A stretch of 64,000 nucleotides of DNA from Ilumatobacter fluminis (GCF_004364865.1 NZ_SOAU01000001.1:1922001-1986000), one strand, 5' to 3'; shown: positions 33,902-42,869, counted from the first letter of the stretch. The notes: generated from the sequence alone by a model not told the origin. Translations and numbers: made by a program.

Positions 33902-35242
33902 ATGTTCGCATCACGACGGTTTCTTGCCGCCAGCGTCGCCTTTCTGACCGCATCCACCTTCGCCTTCACCGACTCGGCCGCTGCGGCCGGCGACACCTAC
34001 GTCGTCCGGTCGGGCGACTCGATCTACGGCATCGCCTACGACCAGGGCGTCTCGGTCAACCAGCTCATGTCGGCCAACGGGCTCGAGATCACCAGCGTGA
34101 TCCTGCCCGGCCAGCGCCTCACGATCCCGGGCGGCGTGACCCCGGCCCCGTCAGCGACGAACTCGGGCGGCTCGTCGGGCGGCGGCACGACCACGTCGTC
34201 GAACGGCACGTACACGATCGTCGCCGGCGACTCGCTGTCGCGGATCGCCTCGAAGCACGGCGTCACGCTGGCCGCCCTGCTCACCGCGAACGACCTTCAG
34301 ATCTCGAGCCTCATCCTGCCGGGCCAGCGCCTCACGATCCCGGGCGGTGGCTCGTCGAGCGGCTCGACCGGCAACTCGTCGAACAACGCCTCGAGCGGCT
34401 CGTCGGGTTCGGCCTCGGCGGGCACGGCGACGTACAAGGTCCAGTCGGGCGATTCGCTCTCGCAGATCGCGTCGCGTCACGACGTGCGCCTCGCCGACCT
34501 GTTGACGGTCAACGGTCTCCAGATCACGAGCGTGATCCACCCCGGCCGCCTCCTCAAGCTGCCGGCCGGAGCGACGGTCGCCGAACCCGCCGCCACGCCG
34601 GCTGCGGTCGCCCCGAGCGCCACGACGACGTCAGGGTCGAACCCGACGTCGTCGGCCACTCACACGGTCGTCGCCGGCAACTCGCTGTCGGGCATCGCCG
34701 CCTCGTACGGCGTGACGCTGGCGAGTCTGCTGTCGGTCAACGACATGCGCGTCGACTCGTTGATCCTGCCCGGCCAGACCCTGCAGCTGCCCGCCGGTGC
34801 CTCGGCGCCCACGGCGGCGCCGACCCCTGCGCCGACCTCGACGGCGCCGGTCTCGAACGCCGCCCAGTCACGGATCGACACGGTCGTCGCGTACGCCCTG
34901 GCGCAGGTCGGCAAGGAGTACGCCTTCTTCACGAAGGGCCCCGACTCGTTCGACTGCTCCGGGCTGACCTTGGCGGCGTACCGCGAGGTCGGCATCAACC
35001 TGACGCACTGGAGCGCCGCTCAGGCCAACCAGGGCGTGCGGGTCGATCTCGACACCGACGGCATCCGTGCCGGCGACCTCGTGTTCCAGCAGCGCAACGG
35101 CTCACTGGTGATCAACCACGTCGGTATCGCGATCGACGGTCAGCGGTGGGTCCACGCCGTGGGGACGGGCAAGGGTGTCCGGATCAGCGCACTGCCCGAC
35201 GCCAGCACGATCACGACCGTGCGTCGCTACATCGACGGCTGA
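33902..35242 (+). CDS. Secreted LysM/NlpC-P60 peptidoglycan hydrolase
   Basis: This is a 446-residue exported wall hydrolase. A signal peptide (MFASRRFLAASVAFLTASTF, cleavage expected near AAAAG-D at about 29) is followed by four LysM repeats at about 33-76, 101-145, 180-224 and 257-301, each with GDS/GNSL and LPGQxLxxP-type ends. Ser/Thr/Ala/Pro-rich linkers separate them. The C-terminal NlpC/P60 domain has Cys352 in SFDCSGLTLAAY and His406 in INHVGIAIDG, and probably cuts stem peptides as a DL-endopeptidase. The ATG at 33902 puts the signal peptide first; starts at 33878 or 33863 would extend it. It lies shortly before the dcw cluster. Confidence 0.92.
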   Translation: MFASRRFLAASVAFLTASTFAFTDSAAAAGDTYVVRSGDSIYGIAYDQGVSVNQLMSANGLEITSVILPGQRLTIPGGVTPAPSATNSGGSSGGGTTTSSNGTYTIVAGDSLSRIASKHGVTLAALLTANDLQISSLILPGQRLTIPGGGSSSGSTGNSSNNASSGSSGSASAGTATYKVQSGDSLSQIASRHDVRLADLLTVNGLQITSVIHPGRLLKLPAGATVAEPAATPAAVAPSATTTSGSNPTSSATHTVVAGNSLSGIAASYGVTLASLLSVNDMRVDSLILPGQTLQLPAGASAPTAAPTPAPTSTAPVSNAAQSRIDTVVAYALAQVGKEYAFFTKGPDSFDCSGLTLAAYREVGINLTHWSAAQANQGVRVDLDTDGIRAGDLVFQQRNGSLVINHVGIAIDGQRWVHAVGTGKGVRISALPDASTITTVRRYIDG

Positions 35243-35279
35243 CGGGGCTCGGCCCGCCGACGGCCGTAGCGTGGTCGGC

Positions 35280-35993
35280 ATGGTGATGGTCGACGAGCGC
35301 CGTGACACCGCCGAGGTGTTGCACGGCACCGACCCGTTCGCGGACGGAACGATCACCGAGCCCGTCGTCCGGGTCTGCGAACCGACCCGCCCGGCGATCG
35401 TGCTCGGATCCCGCCAGACCGACGAGCTGCTCGATCTCGCCCGGGTCGCCGACGCCGGTCTCGAGGTCGTGCGGCGCCGGTCGGGTGGGGGAGCGGTGTT
35501 GCTGCGTCCCGAGGCGATCGTCTGGATCGATCTGGTCGTGCCGCACGGGACGGCACCCGACGACGTCCGTGGATCGATGATCTGGGCCGGCGAGCGCTGG
35601 CGTGAGGCACTCGTCGCTCGCGGCGCCGAGCGGCACCGGCTCGACGTGCACGACGGCGGCATGGAGTGCACCCCGTGGTCGGGCCTGGTGTGCTTCGCCG
35701 GTCTCGGGCCCGGCGAGATCACCGTCGAGGGGCGCAAGCTCGTCGGGCTCAGCCAGCGGCGCACCCGCCACGGGGTGCGCATCCAGGGGCAGGTGCACCG
35801 ACGGTCGATCCTCGGTGAGATGCCGGCTCTGTTCTCCGTCGATACGCCGAGCGTCCCGATCGCCGAGGTGGCCACCCTCGCCGACGCAAACCTCGCCGAC
35901 ACAGCCCTCGCCGACGTCACGGCGCACGAGCTGGCGGTGTCGCTGGCCGAATCGATCGCCGGGCCGGCCGGGGCCCGAACGACACCCGTGTAA
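35280..35993 (+). CDS. Lipoate-protein ligase A-like protein (BPL/LplA/LipB family)
   Basis: The 237-residue protein has the family's cofactor loop VVRRRSGGGAVLL, with RRxSGGG as in LplA, and the catalytic Lys in VEGRKLVGLSQRRTRHGVRIQGQ. The PAIVLGSRQ strand near the N-terminus is also typical. It would attach lipoate or octanoate to E2/GcvH-type domains through an adenylate, or act as an amidotransferase; a biotin ligase is less likely, as no DNA-binding or C-terminal cap domain is seen. ATGs at 35280 and 35286 are both possible. A perfect hairpin follows the stop directly. Confidence 0.82.
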   Translation: MVMVDERRDTAEVLHGTDPFADGTITEPVVRVCEPTRPAIVLGSRQTDELLDLARVADAGLEVVRRRSGGGAVLLRPEAIVWIDLVVPHGTAPDDVRGSMIWAGERWREALVARGAERHRLDVHDGGMECTPWSGLVCFAGLGPGEITVEGRKLVGLSQRRTRHGVRIQGQVHRRSILGEMPALFSVDTPSVPIAEVATLADANLADTALADVTAHELAVSLAESIAGPAGARTTPV

Positions 35994-36012
35994 TTCGCGC
36001 GCTCCGCGCGAA
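35994..36012 (+). terminator. Terminator-like hairpin after the lipoate-ligase gene
   Basis: TTCGCGCG-CTC-CGCGCGAA forms a perfect 8-bp stem starting one base after the TAA stop at 35993. It separates the upstream genes from the dcw promoter. No T-run follows, as is common in actinobacteria. Confidence 0.6.
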
Positions 36013-36081
36013 CAGCCGTTCGGCACTCGCGGTGAGATTCTCCCTGCTCACGGCACGTAGCGGGCGATGCTCGGTGAGAAT

Positions 36082-36107
36082 TGGGGGCAATTGGGGGTGA
36101 ATGGTTG
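36082..36107 (+). promoter_or_regulatory. MraZ operator: three direct repeats at 10-bp spacing
   Basis: TGGGGG occurs at 36082 and 36092, and a degenerate TGGTTG at 36102, so three boxes are spaced exactly one helical turn apart. MraZ is known to bind TGGGN direct repeats with this 10-bp period upstream of its own operon. The third box overlaps the -35 element, which fits repression of the dcw cluster by MraZ. Confidence 0.85.
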
Positions 36108-36134
36108 ACTTCGGTGAACACTGACGGTCATACT
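36105..36134 (+). promoter_or_regulatory. Promoter of the dcw cluster (Pmra)
   Basis: TTGACT (36105-36110), an 18-base spacer and CATACT (36129-36134) form a good sigma-70-type promoter. Transcription would start near 36141, giving an untranslated leader of about 75 bases before the mraZ GTG at 36217. Confidence 0.75.
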
Positions 36135-36216
36135 TCGGGCCACGGAAGTGCGACCCGCCGCCTTCCGGGAGCAGGCAGCACGCGCGGGACGAGGCCCAGG
36201 AAGGTGTGGAACGAAC

Positions 36217-36642
36217 GTGTTCGTCGGTGAATTCGACCGCAGCGTCGACGGCGCTGGTCGCGTCGCGCTCCCGGCCGAGTTCCGTGAGCGGCTCGGCTCG
36301 AGCTGCTACCTCACCGCCCACCCCAAGGGCTACGTGTCCGTGAGCACCGTTGCCGACTTCGACCGCAAGGCCGCCGAGATGCTCGACAAGTACAGCCGTG
36401 GCGAGGTGACCGAGGCCGCCGTCCGAAAGATGGGGCGCGACTCCAACCTCGTCTCGATCGACAAGCAGGGTCGCATCACCATCGACGAGGTCAACCGCGG
36501 CCGCGCCGGCATCGAGACCGGCGGACAGGCGAAGCTGGTCGGTGCCCTCGACCGGCTCGAGATCTGGCGACCCAGCCGATACGACACGATCACCGACGAA
36601 GACGACGTCACCGAACCCAACCGAGTCTGGAACGACACGTGA
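36217..36642 (+). CDS. mraZ: Transcriptional regulator MraZ
   Basis: This 141-residue protein has two SpoVT/AbrB-like halves. It opens with the conserved FVGEFDRSVDGAGRVALPAEFRE-type sequence; the second half has NLVSIDKQGRITIDEVNR, each with the D-x-x-G-R motif that forms the DNA-binding ring surface. MraZ represses its own operon by binding TGGGN boxes, present at 36082-36107. The GTG at 36217 is where all MraZ proteins begin. It overlaps rsmH by four bases (GTGA). Following it is a canonical dcw order. Confidence 0.95.
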   Translation: MFVGEFDRSVDGAGRVALPAEFRERLGSSCYLTAHPKGYVSVSTVADFDRKAAEMLDKYSRGEVTEAAVRKMGRDSNLVSIDKQGRITIDEVNRGRAGIETGGQAKLVGALDRLEIWRPSRYDTITDEDDVTEPNRVWNDT

Positions 36643-37601
36643 GTGACGCCGCTCGGACCTTCGACCACGATCCGGTCATGCGAGACGAGATCGTGGAAAC
36701 CTTCCGCGACGTACCGCCCGGTGTGATCGTCGACGCGACACTCGGCGGCGGCGGCCACAGCGAGGCCCTGCTGGAGTCGCGCGCCGATCTCCGCATCCTC
36801 GGACTCGACCGCGATCCGGCGGCGCTCGACGCGGCCACCGCTCGGCTCGAACGCTTCGGCGACCGACTGATGACCCACCGCTGCCGATTCGACGAACTCG
36901 ACGCCGCCATGGCGCAGCACGAGGTGAGCGAGCTCTCGGGTGCACTGTTCGACCTCGGCGTCTCGTCGCCGCAGCTCGACCGCGCCGACCGAGGGTTCTC
37001 GTACCGCAACGACGGCCCGCTCGACATGCGCATGGACACCGATGCGCCGTGGTCGGCGGACGACGTCGTCAACGGCTACGACGAACGCCGTCTCGCCGAC
37101 GTGATCCGCCGGTTCGGCGACGAGCGCTTCGCGAAGCGGATCGCCGCTGCCATCGTCGAAGCCCGCCCGATCGAGACGACCACCCGCCTCGCGGAGGTCG
37201 TCACCACGGCGATCCCGGCGCCCGCCCGCCGCACGGGCGGCCACCCCGCCAAGCGCACCTTCCAGGCGATCCGGATCGAGGTCAACGGCGAACTCGACGC
37301 GATCCCCGACGCCATCGACGCAGCGATCGACTCGCTGGTCGTCGGCGGCCGGATCGCGGTTCTGGCGTACCACTCGGGCGAGGACAAGATCGTCAAGGAC
37401 CGCATCCGTGAGGCGGAGACCGGTGGCTGCGAATGCCCGCCGGAGCTGCCGTGCGTGTGCGGGGCGGTGCAAACCGTCCGCATCGTGCGGGCGCCGAAGC
37501 GACCGACCGCCGACGAACAAGCCCGCAACCGACGTGCCACGTCCGCACGGTTTCGCGTCGCCGAGAAGATCGCCGACCGACAGGTCGAGGAGGTCGACTG
37601 A
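36639..37601 (+). CDS. rsmH: 16S rRNA (cytosine(1402)-N(4))-methyltransferase RsmH
   Basis: This 320-residue SAM methyltransferase (also MraW) modifies C1402 in the ribosomal P site. Its SAM motif is VDATLGGGGHSEALLE, an RsmH hallmark. LFDLGVSSPQLDRADRGFSYRNDGPLDMRMD, KRTFQAIRIEVNGEL and LAYHSGEDKIVK are equally diagnostic. It starts with GTG overlapping mraZ and ends in TGATG with ftsL. Near the C-terminus, GGCECPPELPCVCG holds a cluster of cysteines seen in actinobacterial RsmH. Confidence 0.96.
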   Translation: MSDAARTFDHDPVMRDEIVETFRDVPPGVIVDATLGGGGHSEALLESRADLRILGLDRDPAALDAATARLERFGDRLMTHRCRFDELDAAMAQHEVSELSGALFDLGVSSPQLDRADRGFSYRNDGPLDMRMDTDAPWSADDVVNGYDERRLADVIRRFGDERFAKRIAAAIVEARPIETTTRLAEVVTTAIPAPARRTGGHPAKRTFQAIRIEVNGELDAIPDAIDAAIDSLVVGGRIAVLAYHSGEDKIVKDRIREAETGGCECPPELPCVCGAVQTVRIVRAPKRPTADEQARNRRATSARFRVAEKIADRQVEEVD

Positions 37602-38104
37602 TGGCATCGCCACTCCGCTCCCTCACGTCGATCCGGTCGACGCCCGGCCGGGCTGCACCCCAGTCGTCGCGCTCGCAACGACCCGACCTGCGCGTGGTGC
37701 CCGGCCGTCGACGGTTCGCGTGGTTCGCGATGTTCCTGATGGTGCTGGTCACCGGGCTCCTGCTCGGTGCGACGTATCTGCACACCCGCATCGCCGAGCG
37801 CCAGCTCGAGATCGACCGGCTCGACGCCGCGATGCGGACCGCGCAGGAGGAGTTCGACGTGTTGCGAGCCGAACGCGCCGTGCTGCGTTCGCCGACCCGC
37901 CTCGCCGACGAGGCGACGGCGCTCGGGATGCACGCCGGTGAGGAGAGCGAGTTCGTGCCGATCGATCCGATGCTGCTCGCCGTCACGATCGCCCAGACCG
38001 GACGGCTCCCGACCGCCGACGCGATCGACCCCGGCTCGTACGCCCGTCTCGAACCGCTCGACCAGTTCCGACTGGTGAAGAACGTCTCCCAGGAGGCACC
38101 GTGA
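37601..38104 (+). CDS. ftsL: Cell division protein FtsL-like
   Basis: This 167-residue bitopic protein has a basic cytoplasmic N-terminus (about 38 residues), one transmembrane helix at about 39-60 (FAWFAMFLMVLVTGLLLGAT), then a coiled-coil-prone segment (ERQLEIDRLDAAMRTAQEEF) ending in LADEATALGM. That is the FtsL/DivIC architecture. Position between rsmH and ftsI makes FtsL the natural identity; sequence conservation in this family is low. It would join FtsQ and a DivIC protein in the divisome and activate FtsW-FtsI. A strong GAGGAGGT lies 6 bases before the ATG. Confidence 0.85.
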   Translation: MASPLRSLTSIRSTPGRAAPQSSRSQRPDLRVVPGRRRFAWFAMFLMVLVTGLLLGATYLHTRIAERQLEIDRLDAAMRTAQEEFDVLRAERAVLRSPTRLADEATALGMHAGEESEFVPIDPMLLAVTIAQTGRLPTADAIDPGSYARLEPLDQFRLVKNVSQEAP

Positions 38105-40344
38105 GTCGCCGCACGCCACCGCCCCGCCCGACCCGTCGGGCTGCGCCACGGGTGCAACCAGCGACTCGACGCGTCCGCGACGACGGCAGCGCCGGCGCGG
38201 CCCGCTCCGATCGCCGACCCTCCGGTCGCCGTGACGACGGACGCCGCCCCGACGACCGCCGATCGTCCGGACGCACCCATCGCTCGCCCGAGCCCGACCC
38301 GCGCCGTTCCGGCTCCAGCCGGTCGGCTTCCGGCCGCTCGAACGCGAACCGGTCGGGTTCCGGCCGGTCCGACACCGGGCGCTCGACTCCTGCACGTTCG
38401 AACCCGGCACGTTCGACGTCGAACCGCAGCCGTCAGGCGCCGCCGCCACGCCGCAAGCGTCAGGTGCGTTTCAACGAGCCGTCGACCGCACCGTCGCGGC
38501 TCCACCGGGCGCTGGCTCCGCAGCCTCGCAAGAAGCGTCGCCGCAACGTCGTCGCCGATCAGCCGGCGCCGAAGCGACGGACCGACCGGTTCGGCTTCGG
38601 CAGCAGCGCGATGCGCCTGCGACTCCTGCTGCTCGTGCTCGTGCTCGTGCTCGGCTACGTCCTGTTCCGGGTCGGGCGGATCCAGAGCTCCGATGGCGAG
38701 TCGTACCGCGTCGCCGCCGCCGACATGTGGCAGCGCGACCGCGAACTGCCCGCCGACCGGGGGACGATCTTCGATCGTGACGGTGAAGAACTCGCGCTCT
38801 CGATCCCCGGGTACTCGATCAGTGTCAACCCGAAGCTCGTCACCAACCCCGACGCCACGGCGAGCATGCTGCAAGGGGCACTCGGCCTCGACGAGGACGA
38901 GACCAACAGCCTCCATCAGGAGCTGATCGCCCAGACGAAGGGGTTCGTCTACGTCGAACGACAGGTCGACCAGCAGACCGGCGAGGCGATCGCCGAACTC
39001 GGGATCAACGGCATCAACGTCGACGCCGAGCCGATCCGCGTCCTGCCCGGTGGTACGACGGGGTGGAGCGTCATCGGCCGCACCAACATCGACGGTGAGG
39101 GCATCGCCGGCCTCGAGGCCCAGTACGACGAGCTGCTCACGGGCCAGCCCGGCCAACTCCGCAAGGAGGTCGCACCCGGTGGGCGTTCGGTCGCCGGTTC
39201 CGAGGAGATCATCGCCGAACCGGTCCCGGGCAACGACCTGATCCTCACCATCGACCGCTCGATCCAGTTCCAGGCCGAGGAGCAGCTCCGCAAGCGGGTC
39301 GAAGAGGTGTCGGCGAAGTCCGGCACGATCGTGATCATGGACACCGACACCGGCGACCTGCTCGCGATGGCGTCGGTCGACCGGAACGACGACGGTGTCG
39401 TCGAGGTGACGTCGGGCAACTTCACCGCCGTCAACGCGTACGAGCCGGGCTCGGTCGCCAAGGTCATCACCATCGCCGCCGGTCTGAACGAGGGCTCGGT
39501 CGACTCGCAGTCGACGTTCGTCGTGCCGTGGCGCCGCCAGTACGCCGACGACCTCCTGAAGGACTCGCACCAGCACCCCGACGAACTGATGACGGTCGAA
39601 CAGATCCTCGTCGAGTCGTCGAACATCGGCACGATCGACGTGCAGGAATCGCTCGGCGGCGGCAACTGGGAAGCCGCTCGTGAGACCCACTGGGACTACA
39701 TGCGGGCCTTCGGCCTCGGCGAGAAGACGGCGCTCGACTTCCCCGGTGAGTCGGCCGGCATCCTGAAGCACTGGACCGATCTGTGGGGTTCGGAGCGAGT
39801 CACGGTCGCCTACGGCCAGGGCCTCGCGAGTACGTCGATCCAGCTCGCCACCGCCGTCAACGTGATCGCGAACGACGGCACCTATGTCGCGCCGCGGCTC
39901 GTCCAAGGCGTCGTCGGCCCCGACGGCACCGTCACCGACGCCGATCCGTCGGTGACCCACGAGGTGCTCTCGACCGAGACGGCCGAGGAGATGCAGCGCA
40001 TGATGCGCCAGGTGGTCTGCCGGGGTACCGGGACCCGGGCCCAGCTCGGCTTCGACAGCTTCAGCGTGGCGGGCAAGACCGGTACCGGCCTCAAGTCGCA
40101 GCCCAATGGCACTTACCTCAACGAACGTGGCGAGCGCGTGTACTACGCCAGCTTCGTCGGGTTCTTCCCGGCCGAGGACCCACAGATCACGATCCTGATC
40201 TCGATCGACGAGCCGCCCGCCGGCGACATCAACCGCTTCGGCGGTACCGCCGCCGCCCCGGTCTTCGCCGAACTCGCCCCGACGATCGTGCACGAACAGG
40301 GGCTGCAGCCGCCGCCCGAGGACCAGATGATCGCCTGTTCGTGA
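38101..40344 (+). CDS. ftsI: Septal peptidoglycan transpeptidase FtsI (PBP3)
   Basis: This 747-residue class B penicillin-binding protein has its transmembrane helix at about 171-191 (LRLLLLVLVLVLGYVLF). The dimerisation/pedestal region follows, with ADRGTIFDRDGEELA. The transpeptidase motifs are S451-x-x-K in EPGSVAKV, S506-S-N in VESSNIGT, and K659-T-G in VAGKTGTGLK. The odd part is the cytoplasmic tail: about 170 residues very rich in Arg, Ser and Pro, with runs such as SGRSDTGRSTPARSNPARS; usual FtsI tails are 20-60 residues. GTG start in a GTGA overlap with ftsL; it also overlaps murE. Confidence 0.95.
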   Translation: MSRRTPPPRPTRRAAPRVQPATRRVRDDGSAGAARSDRRPSGRRDDGRRPDDRRSSGRTHRSPEPDPRRSGSSRSASGRSNANRSGSGRSDTGRSTPARSNPARSTSNRSRQAPPPRRKRQVRFNEPSTAPSRLHRALAPQPRKKRRRNVVADQPAPKRRTDRFGFGSSAMRLRLLLLVLVLVLGYVLFRVGRIQSSDGESYRVAAADMWQRDRELPADRGTIFDRDGEELALSIPGYSISVNPKLVTNPDATASMLQGALGLDEDETNSLHQELIAQTKGFVYVERQVDQQTGEAIAELGINGINVDAEPIRVLPGGTTGWSVIGRTNIDGEGIAGLEAQYDELLTGQPGQLRKEVAPGGRSVAGSEEIIAEPVPGNDLILTIDRSIQFQAEEQLRKRVEEVSAKSGTIVIMDTDTGDLLAMASVDRNDDGVVEVTSGNFTAVNAYEPGSVAKVITIAAGLNEGSVDSQSTFVVPWRRQYADDLLKDSHQHPDELMTVEQILVESSNIGTIDVQESLGGGNWEAARETHWDYMRAFGLGEKTALDFPGESAGILKHWTDLWGSERVTVAYGQGLASTSIQLATAVNVIANDGTYVAPRLVQGVVGPDGTVTDADPSVTHEVLSTETAEEMQRMMRQVVCRGTGTRAQLGFDSFSVAGKTGTGLKSQPNGTYLNERGERVYYASFVGFFPAEDPQITILISIDEPPAGDINRFGGTAAAPVFAELAPTIVHEQGLQPPPEDQMIACS

Positions 40345-41828
40345 CGACGATGGCCGAGATCTCACGAAGCCTGATCGAGGCGCTTCCGACCGGAGACGTG
40401 GTCGACACCGTCGGCGACGTCACCGCCGTGGTGCCGGTCGACCTCACCCACGACTCCCGTGACGTCGAGGCCGGGTGGGCGTTCGCCTGCGTGCCGGGCG
40501 ACACCCACGACGGACACGACTTCGCGCCCGCCGCCGTCGACGCCGGCGCGAGCCTGCTGATCGTCGAACGTCGCCTCCCGCTCGACGTCGCACAGCTCGT
40601 GGTGACCGACGTCCGTCGCACGATGGGACCCCTCGCCGCGCACGTGCACGGCCGACCCGCCACGAAGCTGCGGATGGTCGGCGTCACCGGCACCAACGGC
40701 AAGACCACGACGACCCACCTCGTCGGCTCGATCATGCGCGCCGCCGGCTGGAACGAGCGCGAGATGGGCACCCTCTCGGGCGCCCGGACGACGCCGGAGG
40801 CGCCCGACCTACAACGCCGCCTCGCCGGGTACGTCGCCGACGGCGTCGACGCCGTCGTGATGGAGGTCTCGTCGCACGCACTCGCGCTGCACCGCGTGAA
40901 CGGGGTGCGTTTCGACGTCGCCGGCTTCACCAACCTCGGCCGCGACCACCTCGACCTCCACGAGTCGATGGAGGCGTACTTCCGCGCCAAGGCGTCGCTG
41001 TTCACCGTCGATCTCGCCGAGTCCGGCGTGACCAACCTCGACGATCCGTACGGCCGGCTCCTGCTCGATGCCGCTGACATCCCGATGGACGGATACCGGC
41101 TCGACGACGCGGTCGACCTCGACGTCACCGTGGGCCGCCACTCGTTCCGCTGGCGCGGGACCGACGTCACGGTCCCGCTCGGCGGTCGCTTCAACGTCTA
41201 CAACTCGCTGTGCGCGCTCGCGATCGCCGAGCTCCTCGGCATCGACGCCGAGACCGCAGCACACGGGTTGGCCACGATCCCACCGGTGCCCGGGCGCTTC
41301 GAGGTGGTCACCGCCGCCGGTGCGCCGTTCGTCGCAGTCGTCGACTACGCACACACCCCCGACGGGCTGGTCGAACTCCTGACGGCGGTGCGTCGCGACG
41401 CCGGGTCGGGCCGGGTCATCTGCGTCTTCGGATGCGGCGGCGACCGCGACCGCGAGAAGCGCCCGCTGATGGGTGCGGCGGCTGCCACCCATGCCGATCT
41501 CGTCGTGGCGACGTCGGACAATCCGCGACGCGAAGACCCGGAAGCGATCATCGACGAGGCCGTCGGCGGCATCGAACCCCGATACCGTGAGCGAGTCGTC
41601 GTCGAAGTCGACCGCCGTGCCGGCATCGCCGCAGCGCTCCGGGCCGCCCGTCCGGGTGACGTCGTGGTCATCGCCGGCAAGGGGCACGAGACGACTCAGA
41701 CGATCGGCGACACCGCCTACCCCTTCGACGACCGCGCCGTGACGCGCGAACTACTCGCTGACATGAACATCCCGCCATCTCCCGCCCCCGATCCGACCAC
41801 CGCCAGCAGCGAGGAGGGCAGCGCATGA
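40341..41828 (+). CDS. murE: UDP-MurNAc-L-Ala-D-Glu:meso-DAP ligase MurE
   Basis: This cytoplasmic Mur ligase has 495 residues. The ATP loop is GTNGKTTT at 117-124, and TNLGRDHLDLHESMEAYFRAK-type sequence is the central domain signature, with the carbamylated-Lys region. The specificity motif reads DNPR (393-396) in ATSDNPRREDP, the form that selects meso-diaminopimelate over lysine, so the wall is DAP-type. VIAGKGHETTQ near the C-terminus is typical. GTG at 40341 overlaps ftsI; ATG at 40350 is an alternative. Its stop overlaps the mraY ATG, leaving no room for murF, which normally comes next. Confidence 0.96.
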   Translation: MTTMAEISRSLIEALPTGDVVDTVGDVTAVVPVDLTHDSRDVEAGWAFACVPGDTHDGHDFAPAAVDAGASLLIVERRLPLDVAQLVVTDVRRTMGPLAAHVHGRPATKLRMVGVTGTNGKTTTTHLVGSIMRAAGWNEREMGTLSGARTTPEAPDLQRRLAGYVADGVDAVVMEVSSHALALHRVNGVRFDVAGFTNLGRDHLDLHESMEAYFRAKASLFTVDLAESGVTNLDDPYGRLLLDAADIPMDGYRLDDAVDLDVTVGRHSFRWRGTDVTVPLGGRFNVYNSLCALAIAELLGIDAETAAHGLATIPPVPGRFEVVTAAGAPFVAVVDYAHTPDGLVELLTAVRRDAGSGRVICVFGCGGDRDREKRPLMGAAAATHADLVVATSDNPRREDPEAIIDEAVGGIEPRYRERVVVEVDRRAGIAAALRAARPGDVVVIAGKGHETTQTIGDTAYPFDDRAVTRELLADMNIPPSPAPDPTTASSEEGSA

Positions 41829-42868
41829 TCGCCGTCATCATCGCCGGCTTCGTCGCCACGCTGATCTCACTGTTCGGCACCCGCTTCCTGATCGTCTACT
41901 TCCGCCGCCGCGGGCAGGGTCAGCCGATCCTCGGCGACGAGATCGACATGGGCCCCGACTGGCACAAGCCGAAGGAGGGCACGCCCACGATGGGCGGCCT
42001 GGCGATCGTCGTCGCCGCTTTCGTCGGCTGGGTGGTCGCCCACGTCCGCGACCTCGCGTTCTCCGACCAGGCGATGATCGTCTGGGTCGGCATCCTCGCC
42101 ATGGGTGCGATGGGTTTCCTCGACGACTTCATCAAGGTCCGCAAGCGCCACAACCGGGGCATCTTCTGGAAGCAGAAGAACTACATCACGATGCTGATGA
42201 GCTTCGGCATCGCCTGGGCGCTCATCGGCGTCACCGGGATCTCCGAGACGATCTCGCTCGCCCGTGCCGAGGACGGCATCGACGTGCCGGGCTTCGTCTG
42301 GGTGATCTGGGCCGGCATCATCATCTGGGCGACGACCAACGCCGTCAACGTCACCGACGGGCTCGACGGCCTGGCCGGCGGCTCGGCGCTGATGGGGTTC
42401 GGCGCCTTCACGATCATCGGGTACTGGGCGTTCCGCAACCCCGACGTCTACGCCGAGGTCGTCAACCCGCTCGACATGGGTGTCATGGCGGCCGCCTTCG
42501 CCGGTGGTTGTCTCGGCTTCCTCTGGTGGAACGCCGCCCCGGCCCGGATCTTCATGGGCGACGTCGGCGCGCTCGCCATCGGTGCGGCACTCGCCCTGAT
42601 GGCGCTCACCCTCAACACGCACCTGCTCCTGGTCTTCATCTGTGGCATCAATGTGATCGAAGCCGGGTCCGTCGCCATCCAGATGGGCGTGTTCAAGGCA
42701 TCGGGTCGCAAGAAGCGTCTGTTCCGCATGTCACCGATCCACCACCACTTCGAGCTCGGCGGCTGGCCCGAGACCACCGTCATCATCCGGTTCTGGCTGA
42801 TCTCGGCGATCAGCGTCGCCATCGCGCTCGCCATCTTCATCGCCGACTACACCCGGGTGGTCGGCTGA
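41825..42868 (+). CDS. mraY: Phospho-MurNAc-pentapeptide translocase MraY
   Basis: This 347-residue polytopic enzyme makes lipid I by transferring phospho-MurNAc-pentapeptide to undecaprenyl phosphate. Diagnostic blocks are KEGTPTMGGLAIV, MGFLDDFIKV with the Asp pair, TTNAVNVTDGLDGLAGGSA, RIFMGDVGALAIG, and RMSPIHHHFELGGW. MGDVGALAIG replaces the more usual MGDTGSLALG, a mild change. About ten hydrophobic segments are visible. It overlaps murE as ATGA and is followed one base later by murD. Confidence 0.96.
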   Translation: MIAVIIAGFVATLISLFGTRFLIVYFRRRGQGQPILGDEIDMGPDWHKPKEGTPTMGGLAIVVAAFVGWVVAHVRDLAFSDQAMIVWVGILAMGAMGFLDDFIKVRKRHNRGIFWKQKNYITMLMSFGIAWALIGVTGISETISLARAEDGIDVPGFVWVIWAGIIIWATTNAVNVTDGLDGLAGGSALMGFGAFTIIGYWAFRNPDVYAEVVNPLDMGVMAAAFAGGCLGFLWWNAAPARIFMGDVGALAIGAALALMALTLNTHLLLVFICGINVIEAGSVAIQMGVFKASGRKKRLFRMSPIHHHFELGGWPETTVIIRFWLISAISVAIALAIFIADYTRVVG

Positions 42869-42869
42869 C

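Noticed and set aside
37393-40365. A 990-residue open frame on the - strand opposite ftsL/ftsI
   Set aside because: It is a compositional shadow of well-identified ftsL and ftsI coding sequence; the translation matches no family and is dominated by Arg, Asp and Val.
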